A DNA stretch of 64,000 bases, taken from positions 75,191,501 through 75,255,500 of the forward strand of contig CM032228.1 in the NCBI GenBank assembly GCA_019009955.1. The letters are read 5' to 3'. The stretch is from Riptortus pedestris (taxonomy: Eukaryota; Arthropoda; Insecta; Hemiptera; Alydidae). The notes under the pieces are model-generated. The model worked only from the letters and a program-made list of their open reading frames with translations. It searched no databases and was not told the origin of the DNA. Positions 12,801 through 41,918 of the stretch are shown in pieces. The stretch's first letter is position 1; each line of letters begins with the position of its first letter. The translations under genes were made by a program, and so were the position numbers.

Positions 12801-14021
12801 TGTGAGCTATAACTATTGTTATAAATTCCTCTCCAATATGTGAGCTATAACTATTGTTATAAATTCCCCTCCAATATGTGAGCTATAACTATTGTTATTA
12901 ATTCCCCTCCAATATGTGAGCTATAACTATTGTTATAAATTCCTCTCCAATATGTGAGCTATAACTATTGTTAGAAATTCCTCTTCAATATGTGAGCTAT
13001 AACTATTGTTATAAATTCCTCTCCAATATGTGAGTTATAACTATTGTTATAAATTCCTCTTCAATATGTGAGTTATAACTATTGTTATAAATTCCTCTCC
13101 AATATATGAGTTAGGACTATTGTTAAAATATTCTCTCGTATTTGTGAGATAACTATTGTTATACGGTGCATTCCTCTCGAATATGTGAGCTAGATCTATT
13201 GTTACAAAATTCCTCTCCAATATGTGAGCTATAACTATTGTTATAAATTCCTCTTCAATATGTGAGCTATAACTATTGTTATAATTTCCTCTCCAATATA
13301 TGAGTTAGGACTATTGTTAAAATCTTCTCTCGTATTTGTGAGATAACTATTATTTTACATTCCTCTCGAATATGTGAGCTAGATATATTGTTACGAAATT
13401 CCTCTCCAATATATGAGCTATAACTATTGTTATAAATTCCTCTCCAATATGTGAGCTATAACTATTGTTATAAATTCCTCTCCAATATGTGAGCTATAAC
13501 TATTGTTATAAATTCCTCTCCAATATGTGAGCTATAACTATTGTTATAAATTCCCCTCCAATATGTGAGCTATAACTATTGTTATGAATTCCCCTCCAAT
13601 ATGTGAGCTATAACTATTGTTATAAATTCCTCTCCAATATGTGAGCTATAACTATTGTTAGAAATTCCTCTTCAATATGTGAGCTATAACTATTGTTATA
13701 AATTCCTCTCCAATATGTGAGCTATAACTATTGTTATAAATTCCTCTCCAATATGTGAGCTATAAATATTTTCACGAAATTCCTCTCCAATGTGTGAGCT
13801 ATAACTATTGTTATAAATTCCTCTCCAATATATGAGCTATAACTATTGTTATAAATTTCTCTTCAATATATGAGTTAGGACTATTGTTAAAATCTTCTCT
13901 CGTATTTGTGAGATAACTATTGTTATACGATACATTCCTCTCGAATATGTGAGCTAAATCTATTGTTACGAAATTCCTCTCCAATATGTGAGCTATAACA
14001 ATTGTTATAAATTCCTCTTCA
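9855..14021. repeat. 38-bp minisatellite, about 100 units
   Basis: Unit approximately AATTCCTCTCCAATATGTGA plus GCTATAACTATTGTTATA. It carries a palindrome TATAACTATTGTTATA. A diverged 5' block (9855-10660) is separated from the homogeneous main block (10830-14021) by a 170-bp unique gap. Within the main block long segments recur: about 10843-11220 again at 12054-12430, and 11740-12050 again at 13104-13410. No coding sequence. Confidence 0.93.
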
Positions 14022-14350
14022 ATAATTTAAATATGAATGAGGACACTTGTCATATGCTTCATTGCCCTATTTATTCCCCTTTCAGAGAACATTATTTACC
14101 ATTCTTCAAACAGCCAGCTGATAATTCACTTCTTCATAATATTCTAAATAATGGATCTAGAGAAGTATATATTAGCATTTTTAAATATTTAAGTAATAGT
14201 TTCAAACTTCGCGAATCTTATCTGAGTAAACATTGTAAAATTTCTCTTCTTCTTTTAATTGTTTTTTATTTAGTACTGTTACACCTATTTATTAGGACAG
14301 GTAGAACAGAAACCAAGATAATGCTAAGTTTAATGAAAGTAGTATGTTGA
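14022..14350 (+). mobile_element. Non-LTR C-terminal fragment next to the minisatellite
   Basis: The frame from about 14030 reads NMNEDTCHMLHCPIYSPFRE, then LLHNILNN and IFKYLSNSFKLRESYL. EDT..HMLHCP.Y...R is the terminal zinc-like motif after RNase H of many insect non-LTR elements. The first 10 codons of the longer ORF belong to the minisatellite. It is followed by a (TA)n tract. Confidence 0.65.
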
Positions 14351-14465
14351 AAATAAGTTTTAATATTAGATAAGATAATAAAATATAATGACACTTATTA
14401 GTTTAGATTTTACTAGAAGTGTTAATGTAAATTCTAGTCAGTTATACTCAATACTAGTTTGTAAA

Positions 14466-14470
<5 letters not shown>

Positions 14471-14534
<64 letters not shown>
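14471..14534. repeat. (TA)n microsatellite left of Tc1 element
   Basis: Pure TA ending at the Tc1 terminal repeat; its other half is 16170-16204. Confidence 0.95.
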
Positions 14535-14537
<3 letters not shown>

Positions 14538-16166
14538 TGGCTCACAGTCAAAATGATGCAAGGGATTTGCTTAAAAAAAAAACTATTTTATACCAAGCCA
14601 AAATTTATTTGCAACAATCTTTGTTTACAAAAATAAAGTAATAAAGTAATATTGGGCTTGAATATTCGATAGTTAAACATTTATTTGAAATGAAATCATA
14701 AAATTAAATCAAAACTTTGTAAAACAATGTACACTTCTGAGGTCACAATGAAAATGATGCAAAATTAAAAACATCAAAAAAATAAAAAATATTATAAATT
14801 TTAGTATTTTGTAGGTAAGCCTTTATTTTTTATTACCTCTTTCAAACGATTAGGCATGGACAAGTTTTTCTGTGTAAGATGGACTTATTTTCTTCCATTC
14901 TTCTTGAAGGGCCTTTTTGAGATCTTCTCTGTTTGATATCTCATGTTTCCTCACTTCTGATTCTAGTTTACTCCATAAATTTTCTATGACGTTGAGGTCT
15001 GGTGAATTGGGGGGGGGGGGTGTTTTTATAGTTTTGGGGCAGTTATATAAACACCATTCTCTTGCGAGATAAGATGAATGCTTAGGATCGTTATCAGCAT
15101 AAAATGCAAAATTATTTAGTATTCCAAGCTTGGTTGCACTTTCTTTGAGATTTTTTTTTAGGATGTCACAATATAAATGTTTGTCCATTATACCTTCAAT
15201 AAAGTGAAGGTTTCCTACCCCCGAAGCAGCCATACACCCCCAAACCATTACGTGATCACCCCCATGTTTTATGGTCGGGCGAAGATTCTTTTCTTGGACC
15301 TCTTCATTTGCCTTTCTCCAGACAAAAGTTCTTCCATCAGAGCTAAACAAATTAAATTTGGACTCATCTGAAAACAAAACAGTTTTCCAGAATTCCATGT
15401 CTTTATTTAAATAATCCTTAGCAAAATTAATTTGTATCTTCTTATTTTTGTCGTTAATATAAGGTTTTCGCCTTGCAACTCTACCATTGTATTGGTTTTT
15501 TCTTAAGACCCTTCGAATGGTTTCAGTACATACAGTTTTATTTAAATGTGTTTTAACTAATGTAGCCAACTTTGGAGCACTTAATTTTGGATTAATTTTA
15601 ATTTGGCGCAAACTCCAACGTTCATCATTACCAGTAAAACTTTTTTTTGCACTCACCCTAGGTTTATTTATTATTCTGTTCTCCTTTTTAAAACGTTCAA
15701 TAATATGTTGGACGGTCGCATAACTCCTATTAATAATAGAGGCGATTTCTCGTTGTGTTTTGCCCATTTTGTAATTGTTAATCACTATTTTTCGTTCTTG
15801 AATAGTTGTATGCGCACCCATTTCAAACAAGACTGATTACTTGTATTCATATTGTTTTCATTAAAAGAATGAAAAGGGATTATAAGATTAGTAAACCCAT
15901 GTATCCAACAATTCAAGAATACTTATTTTCTAAACAGAAATGAACTTTGCATCTTTTTCACTGTGACCTTCAATCCCTACGAGTTTTAGTCCAGATTTTT
16001 TTGTCTTTTTGTACAAATGTTGTTGAGTTGAAATGGCAGTATAAATTTAATGTACGACAATAAAACATTATACCCTCAAGTGCATTAACATTTAAATTTA
16101 AATAAATTGAGAGTAACTAGCAACAGAAATATAAATGTTGGTTTGCATCATTTTCATTGTGAGCCA

Positions 16167-16169
<3 letters not shown>
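14535..16169 (-). mobile_element. Tc1-like DNA transposon with IR/DR-type ends
   Basis: Terminal inverted repeats start CAGTGGCTCACA and agree over about 26 of 28 bases (14535-14562 and 16142-16169). TA on both sides is the expected target duplication, though here it lies inside (TA)n tracts. A second, inner pair of similar sequences lies at about 14742-14766 and 15948-15970, the inverted-repeat/direct-repeat arrangement known from Sleeping Beauty-type elements. The single transposase gene is on the minus strand. The element split a (TA)n tract and sits between the two minisatellite blocks. Confidence 0.93.
14850..15830 (-). CDS. Tc1-family transposase, nearly intact (C-terminal frameshift)
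   Basis: The product is 326 residues. An N-terminal paired-like helix-turn-helix region (about 8-120) is followed by a DDE catalytic domain: Asp155 in LFSDESKFNLF, Asp246 in YADNDPKH, Glu283 in SPDLNVIENLW. There are 36 residues between the last Asp and Glu, against 34 in Tc1/Sleeping Beauty; the extra residues lie at a PPPP run encoded by a homopolymer (about 15011-15020). The frame ends at EKLVHA, but the adjacent frame continues MPNRLKEVIKNKGLPTKY and stops near 14801, so a small deletion near 14860 has truncated the usual C terminus. The enzyme would cut and paste the element at TA sites. It is likely inactive or weakened. Confidence 0.9.
   Translation of the reverse strand: MFEMGAHTTIQERKIVINNYKMGKTQREIASIINRSYATVQHIIERFKKENRIINKPRVSAKKSFTGNDERWSLRQIKINPKLSAPKLATLVKTHLNKTVCTETIRRVLRKNQYNGRVARRKPYINDKNKKIQINFAKDYLNKDMEFWKTVLFSDESKFNLFSSDGRTFVWRKANEEVQEKNLRPTIKHGGDHVMVWGCMAASGVGNLHFIEGIMDKHLYCDILKKNLKESATKLGILNNFAFYADNDPKHSSYLAREWCLYNCPKTIKTPPPPNSPDLNVIENLWSKLESEVRKHEISNREDLKKALQEEWKKISPSYTEKLVHA

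Positions 16170-16204
<35 letters not shown>
16170..16204. repeat. (TA)n microsatellite right of Tc1 element
   Basis: TA tract starting at the Tc1 right terminus. Confidence 0.93.
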
Positions 16205-16211
<7 letters not shown>

Positions 16212-16299
16212 AGCTACTAACACAGAAAAACTGACCTCATTATATAAGGCCTACTCCTTGCTATAAGGAAAATCCTTGCAAGCAATAAATAAAAAATAT

Positions 16300-17058
16300 A
16301 TATATAAATTCCTCTTCAGTGTGTGGTTATAATTATTGTTATAAATTCCTCTCCAATATACTAGCTCTGTTGTTACGAAATTTCTGTTCAATGTATGAGT
16401 TATAACTATTGCATAAAGCCCTCTCCAATGTATGAGTTATAACTATTGCATAAAGCCCTCTCCAATGTATGAGTTATAACTATTGCATAAAGCCCTCTCC
16501 AATGTATGAGTTATAACTATTGCATAAAGCCCTCTCCAATGTATGAGTTATAACTATTGCATAAAGCCCTCTCCAATGTATGAGTTATAACTATTGCATA
16601 AAGCCCTCTCCAATGTGTAAGTTATAACTATTGCATAAAGCCCTCTCCAATGTATGAGTTATAACTATTGCATAAAGCCCTCTCCAATGTATGAGTTATA
16701 ACTATTGCATAAATCCCTCTCCAATGTATCATAAAGCCCTCTCCCATGTATGAGTTATAACTATTGCATAAAGCCCTCTCCAATGTGGAAGTTATAACTA
16801 TTGCATAAAGCCCTCTCCAATGTGGAAGTTATAACTATTGCATAAAGCCCTCTCCAATGTGGAAGTTATAACTATTGCATAAAGCCCTCTCCAATGTGGA
16901 AGTTATAACTATTGCATAAAGCCCTCTCCAATGTTGCATAAAGCCCTCTCCAATGTATGAGTTATAACTATTGCATAAAGCCCTCTCCAATGTATGAGTT
17001 ATAACTATTGCATAAATCCCTCTCCAATGTGTAAGTTATAACTATTGTTAAATATTCC
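16300..17058. repeat. 37-bp minisatellite, about 20 units, related to the 38-bp array
   Basis: Unit TTATAACTATTGCATAAAGC plus CCTCTCCAATGTATGAG. Same family as the 38-bp unit with TTGTTATA replaced by TTGCATAAAGCC. Subtypes with GTGGAAG form a local run at 16780-16930. Ends about 220 bp before the inhibitor start codon. Confidence 0.92.
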
Positions 17059-17278
17059 TCTCCACAATTTGAGCCTTCACTATCCTTAATTCCCATGTTC
17101 AGCCTTTCCTCAGTTCCAATATTCCATATCTATGATTCGATGCCCTTGACTAATTACAAGGAAAATGTTGAAAAGAAATCTTTCACGGATAATGAGTTGC
17201 GTCACCTCCAGTTTGCTTTATTAGTAGTCGATAAGCTTGGGTCAATTTAGTTTGCTCCTCTATTTCATATTGTCAACT

Positions 17279-35810
<18,532 letters not shown>

Positions 35811-35877
35811 CCTACCAAAAGGACATTTCATGAGCCCCGTCAACAATGTGATGCAACCATGGAATATATGTTCAAGA

Positions 35878-35883
35878 AATAAA
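35878..35883 (+). terminator. Polyadenylation signal of the inhibitor gene
   Basis: AATAAA lies 68 bases after the stop codon, which implies a 3' untranslated region of roughly 90 bases. Inferred from position only. Confidence 0.65.
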
Positions 35884-36612
<729 letters not shown>

Positions 36613-36639
36613 GTATAGTTATCCTCGATATACAATCGT

Positions 36640-37035
36640 TTTATGTAAAATGAAAGATCAAGTTCGTTAACAGTTGAAATTGGACTGGATAGGCTGGAAT
36701 TTCGAAAAATTCGAAAAAAATGTATATAACTCAACTTATTCTAAATTAATTGACCTATAAATTTGTTCTATACATATTATCTCTATCATAAATAATAACC
36801 GAGATTATTTAATTTTCGGCTTTCAGTAACCCGACTCCTACTCATGTCATATTAACAATAAGTTGTTATACCATGAAATACTTCCTTCCAAGGTTAAATA
36901 GCAAATATGGTTTTCATTGAACTTTTAGCAGATTCAGGAAATCAGCTATTGAGGTCGTACTCATGGTGTAATATTCGAAACATTTCTTCAAATGTCCATC
37001 GATTCTCCCTGAAAATGAGAAAATTCAAAATTATG
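36640..37035 (+). mobile_element. Helentron-like fragments
   Basis: Middle part at 36640-36925 and, joined to it, a new 5' end at 36927-37035 (TTAGCAGATTCAGGAAATCA, GAGGTCGTACTCATGG, ATGTCCATCGATTCTCCC). Confidence 0.5.
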
Positions 37036-37554
37036 TATATACTGACAGCAAAAAAATCCTAGTATTTATTAAATTTTATAATCTTTTTTACCTTTAATAG
37101 CATTTTATCAATTATTAAATGTGTGTTTACAATTAAAATCAAAATGTGATCGGCTAAGAAAATTTTGAAAAAAATTAGCTTTAGTAGCGCGTGTTTCCTC
37201 CTCTTGCCCTTATTACTTCTTGAAGACGCCTCGGCATACTTTAAAGAGGCATTTTTAAACTTAATTTTGAAAAAATTAAAAGCCAGAGACTAAGAAATTT
37301 GCAGCAAGAAACGGCACTGAACTAATGATACTGAATAAACATTTTGATTCCATAGAAAGTAAACATTGGAATTTAGAGTCATTTCATTGAATTAGGGATT
37401 AAAGGTTACTGTCCTCTATATTGACATTCCTATTTGAAAACAAATAAAAAGATTACCTATTGATTCATTAAAAACAATATACCAATCCAAAGCGGAAATA
37501 TTATTAGATAAAAACATGAAAAAATCAAGTGGGTAGAATTTTTTGCCTGTCAGT

Positions 37555-37790
37555 GTATATTACCGCTCTAGCAGTCGCAATTATTGTTTAATGTTATTAA
37601 ACTCGATATATGAGCGTTTTATTTTAAACGAAATATCAAGTTCGTTAACTGCTGAAATCGGATTCGGTGGAGGGGGGTTTAGAGGGAAGGAATTTTGGAA
37701 ATTCGAAATATCTTCGTTATCATAAGTCGGGTCGTAAAAGTGCATATAATCAATCTTATTACTAATGTAATCTATATTCATATAAAAATG
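37555..37790 (+). mobile_element. Helentron-like fragment
   Basis: TATTACCGCTCTAGCAGTCG through CTGAAATCGGATTCGGTGGA to the AATCAATCTTATTACTAATG region. Both overlapping short ORFs here are incidental. Confidence 0.55.
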
Positions 37791-38513
37791 AATGTTTGTT
37801 TGTATGTCCTTTTGATTCGTAAACGGCTTAACCGAATATCATGAAACTTGGTATGTATATTACTACTAACCAGGTTAGGTTTCTGGCTATATTAATATTC
37901 TCTGAGACGAACATGAGTGGGGTTTATAAGGGAGGCCTGAAATTAAAAATAGCAATATTTCGTGTCCTATTGATTTTTCGGTAAATATGCACATAACTAA
38001 AGTTGTTTATTTTGTTATTTAGAGTAAATTTTGTATATACACTTTTGTCGTATACCGGAGTATAAATGAGTTATACGCTAAAAACTATAGTGGGAGTCAA
38101 CAATTTTATATGACACAAAAGACTCAACCGGACTGAACGAAACTCCGTATATGATATGGTTTTAACACATCCCTGATTATAAGCTATATTAAAATTTCGA
38201 GGTACGAACACGAGCTTATAAGGGAGGTGTGAAAATCGCGATTTTTTCGTAATCTATTTATTTTTCGGCAAACGTGCTTATAACAAAAGTTGTTTGTTTT
38301 GTTATTTAACCCTAGAATACTAACCTTAATTCGTAGTTGTGATTACTAACTATGAGTATATTTTACTCCTAGGCGGAATAGACTGGAAATAGATCGCTAG
38401 CCATGTTTTTATAATCTCAGTTTATTTAATTGTTAACATATTTACAAATATAGGTGCAAATAAATTGAAAAATTAAATAATACAATATAAAAATAATGAG
38501 TAATTTTTTTTTT

Positions 38514-38645
38514 TTAAATTGATCCACATTCCGAACAGAATTTTACTTGGTGCTCACTACATATGGATTTAAAACATTTTACGTAATATGTAGTTGTATA
38601 CCTCCTGTTCTTGTATGAACAAAATGAACAATATTTCTTTGGACA
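38514..38645 (-). pseudogene. piggyBac transposase C-terminal cysteine-rich domain fragment
   Basis: The minus strand from 38645 reads CPKKYCSFC, YKNRRYTTTYYVKC, ICSEHQVKFCSEC and stops at 38514. Paired cysteines plus His (C-x2-C ... C-x4-C-x2-H ... C-x2-C) match the zinc-binding domain by which piggyBac transposases bind element ends. Too short and start-less to be listed as a normal ORF. Confidence 0.8.
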
Positions 38646-38681
38646 ATGTTACTCCACTTTCTCATTATATAATTATATTTT

Positions 38682-39071
38682 TTACAGGTATTTTAGAAAT
38701 TCTGTTTGCCTTAGTTGTTTGCCATGTAAAACCATTCCTACCTTGCACCTCCTCTCCTGGTAATGAGATAATCGGGATTTGTGAGTAATCAAGAGGAATG
38801 CTTTGAATTTTCCTTTGTGGAAGGTCTTTTTCCCTCTTTTTGGCTGAGGAGTAGAAATTGTTTCTTCATTCTCAAAATCGATTATAGAATGTATTACCTG
38901 CTCTACAATATCCTTCTCCTGACATGTATCCTCATCTTCAGGAATGTAATCAGGGTCTGCGTCACTGTTATCTGAATTAATCTCCAGTATATCTTCCTCT
39001 TCTTCATCAATGGCATCTTCATTAAAAACTCTCCAGAATTCTTCAATACTGGTAATTCTATGCTCCTCCAT
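38682..39071 (-). pseudogene. piggyBac transposase N-terminal fragment
   Basis: The ORF opens MEEHRITSIEEFWRVFNEDA and is strongly acidic (EEEE, DNSDADPDYIPEDED), as piggyBac transposases are before the catalytic core. It stops after 129 residues. The DDD catalytic domain is absent. Directly downstream in the same frame, after stops, comes the C-terminal cysteine-rich domain, so the core was deleted. Confidence 0.8.
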
Positions 39072-39886
39072 TCTCAGAATAATGGTCGGTTTGCAAAAAC
39101 AGAATTATAATAAAAAATACCGAATTATTTCACAACTACATATTACTGTACCCATTCTAAAAAATCACTAATGTTTATTGATAACTATGAGTAAATATTA
39201 CTTACATAATATTCTCTTATTAATAAATATGATTAAAAAATAGTCCAGTAATATTAATACTCTATTGCTAACTGGGAGTAAATATTACGGACATAATATT
39301 CTCTTATTAATAACTATGCGTAAATTTTACTCACCGTCTTTACTTTGATAATGTACCGCTCCGAACTGAGCTGATAAACAAATGTGACCTTCACCGCCTC
39401 TCAAACACTACTAAATGGAGGAAGTATACCTGGCTCCAGGAAGCGCCTGCCACATTTCTAAAATGGTGGCATCTGTTTCCCTACACTCTATGAGTAAAAT
39501 TTACGTATGTTAGTATTCTAGGGTTAAAGTAACTTTTGTTATATGCACTTTTGCTGTATAACGAAGTATAAATGAGTTTTACACGGAAAACTATAGAAGG
39601 GGTCATGAATGTTATAGGACACGAATGACTAAATCGAAATATAAGCATACATATATATTAACATTTTTAGAAACGAACAGGAGTGGGGATTGTTAGGAAG
39701 GGAAGAAATGAAAAATCGTCATATTTCGTTTCTTATTGTTTTTTTGGCTAAGCTGCAAATGACAAAAGATGATATTTAGAGTAACTTTTGTTATATACAT
39801 CTTTATCGCACTTCATAAAGTGAGTAATTTGCATAGACGTTTTGTTATAGTCATCAATGGGTATCAATGTATGAATTTATTCTTTA

Positions 39887-39894
39887 ATATATAC

Positions 39895-39946
<52 letters not shown>

Positions 39947-39950
39947 ATAT
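39887..39950. repeat. (TA)n microsatellite
   Basis: Interrupted TA tract immediately before the Helentron-like copy at 39940. Confidence 0.9.
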
Positions 39951-40632
39951 ATTTGTCTGGTAACGCTCTAGCGGTCGCAATTTTTGTTTGATCGTTACGA
40001 AACTCGATATTTAACCGTTTTATGTAAAAAGACAGATCAATTTCATTAATGGCTAAAATCGGACTAGAGGGAGGGGGGGTTTAGAGTGGGGGATTTTCGA
40101 AAATTCAAAATATCTCCGTTATTATGCATCGGATCGAAAACTTTATAGAACCAATCTTATTGCAAATTAAATTTACTATAAATATTATTATATACATTTA
40201 TTCTCTAGCTTGAATATTAACCGAGATATTTGCATTTTTATGAAGTCTGTGGTCAGGTATAGTTCGGATTAGGTCGGCCGTTTTCGTAACTACTCGGCTC
40301 AGGTGGAAGCTTCTTCTAAACTTACCTGTCGTTTCTAACCTTACCTTACCTTCGTTACTTGAGATTTATGCAAATACGTTCTGTTCTTCCGCCCCCCCCC
40401 CTTCTGTAGTTCCTGGACTATTAAAATTTCAGTTATTAAAATATAAATTATTCTTACAATTCAGAAGCCGTTTCAGTTGGGAATTTATTTTAATTAACTG
40501 AAAGATTTCTCATTACCGTTGGTTGTATTTAATCAAGGTGGTGTTGTGTTACCAGTATGCAGATTTCTCTATTGTAAAACTTTACATGGGAAATCTGCTT
40601 AGTTTACGCAGCCCCTGCGTGACGGACTTTTT
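39940..40632 (+). mobile_element. Helentron-like element copy (same family)
   Basis: From GGTAACGCTCTAGCGGTCGC after a (TA)n tract, through the family middle (TAAAATCGGACTAGAGGGAG), to GGGAAATCTGCTTAG and a perfect stem-loop ACGCAGCCCCTGCGT (40606-40620), GACGGACTTTTT. The first ~120 bp of the family is missing. Ends about 470 bp before the gustatory receptor start codon. Confidence 0.72.
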
Positions 40633-41102
40633 TTTATAATAAGGTAGTTTTAACAACTATTTTAGTTTTATAATACGAAAGAGTGTGGATCGCTCGAGTT
40701 GAGGCATACCTAAATATATAAATGCGAGATGTAGGAGCTGATTGGTAAGGACGTTAAGAAAGAAAGGTTCGTCCGTAAGGTTCTCAGACAATTAACACAA
40801 TGGGATAGTGATTTAGGACTCTTGATAAGAAGATATAGTATCTGAAATAGAGAATATGTGTTCTGACGTCATTGCTGCTATTCAGAAAGGTTTCCTATTT
40901 CGATAATTTATACAGAAAGCAATTCGTAGTCAATAATCGAGAAAACAAAATATTTACAGTCAAATGGATTCTCAATAATATGTTTGTTTAACATTAATGA
41001 AATTGCAACACTTTGTTTGTTAGATCATTCTAGGAACGAATACCTAAATGAAATCTCCAAGGGAATAGTCATAACATAATTGTAGTTGGCCAGATCTCAG
41101 CG

Positions 41103-41918
41103 ATGGAAGAACAATATCTCATGAAAATATTCAATTTTGGAATTCTCAAGTTTTCCAAATATTTGGGTCTGATTCCATTTGATGTCGTTGAAAACAGAAT
41201 TCAATTTCCCATTACAAATACAATTTTACTCGTAACAATAAATGCAATAGCTTTATTATATAAACTATTTTTCAGGCGATATAAAGGGAATTATATATTT
41301 TGGAAAACTATTAGATATATCTCGCTTTTTGGGTATTTCATCACCCCCGTAATTTCTATTATTCAATTCACATTAAAAAGAAAAGAATATTTCTACCTGG
41401 TTCGACGGTTGAGTGAGATTCGATCACAACCATCATTTGAATTTACTTCTATCAAACCTGTTAGATATTTGTTTTACCTGAGTCTTATGATAGTTACCGG
41501 CATGTATTTGTTTTGTAAAGACGGTTCTACCGGTCCGATTATCGTTGAATTAATTCTTTCAACCATATTATACCATTTACCTGATGTTGTATTATTTCAG
41601 TATTCAACGATAGTAGAATTAATTTCCGATTTGTATAAACATTTGAATGCTAAGTTAGATTACAATAATATAGAAAGGTTTGTAGAAACTCACAAAACCT
41701 TAGTCTCGTGTTGCACTAATGGTGCAGAGTTGTTTGGGCCACAATCAGTTTTATACTTAAGCATCTTCGTTCTGGGAACAGTGAGCATAATGTTCAGAAG
41801 TATCAATGTTTTTTCCAAAGGTGAGCTGGATTATGCTATCAGCCTCATGATAATTGTTGTCCTTTCGTGGTATCCATGGTGGACTTTGATACATAACTGC
41901 AGGGAAGCAATATGTTAT
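41103..41918 (+). CDS. Gustatory receptor exon 1 (six transmembrane segments)
   Basis: Open from ATG 41103; 272 codons to a consensus GTAAGT donor at 41919. Reading past the donor would add only four residues before TAA. The N terminus MEEQYLMKIFNFGILKFSKY is matched in the decayed copy at 53722. HKTLVSCCTNGAELFGPQSVLYLSIF (only partly quoted as a landmark: residues 197-222) is the conserved segment leading into TM5. No stops or frameshifts. Confidence 0.9.

Larger units (their letters stand above)
38310..39523 (-). mobile_element. Internally deleted piggyBac-like transposon
   Basis: Perfect 15-bp inverted repeats CCCTAGAATACTAAC lie at 38310-38324 and 39509-39523, with TTAA on each side (38306-38309, 39524-39527), the piggyBac target. 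The element is 1214 bp and encodes only the first and last parts of the transposase. Subterminal repeats of the form ATGAGTAAA(A/T)TTAC occur at about 38352, 39186, 39273, 39326 and 39489. It is inserted in another interspersed repeat whose uninterrupted version is seen at 37985-38050. Confidence 0.9.
37790..39880. mobile_element. Second interspersed repeat family, copy split by piggyBac element
   Basis: Two head-to-tail segments with GTAAACGGCTTAACCGAATA (37818), AGGGAGGCCTGAAATTAAAA and GTTGTTTATTTTGTTATTTA; interrupted at 38306-39527 by the piggyBac derivative. Confidence 0.55.

Noticed and set aside
9855..14021. Regular repeat array that might be taken for a CRISPR
   Set aside because: Units are contiguous with no unique spacers, and the window is clearly eukaryotic; it is a minisatellite.
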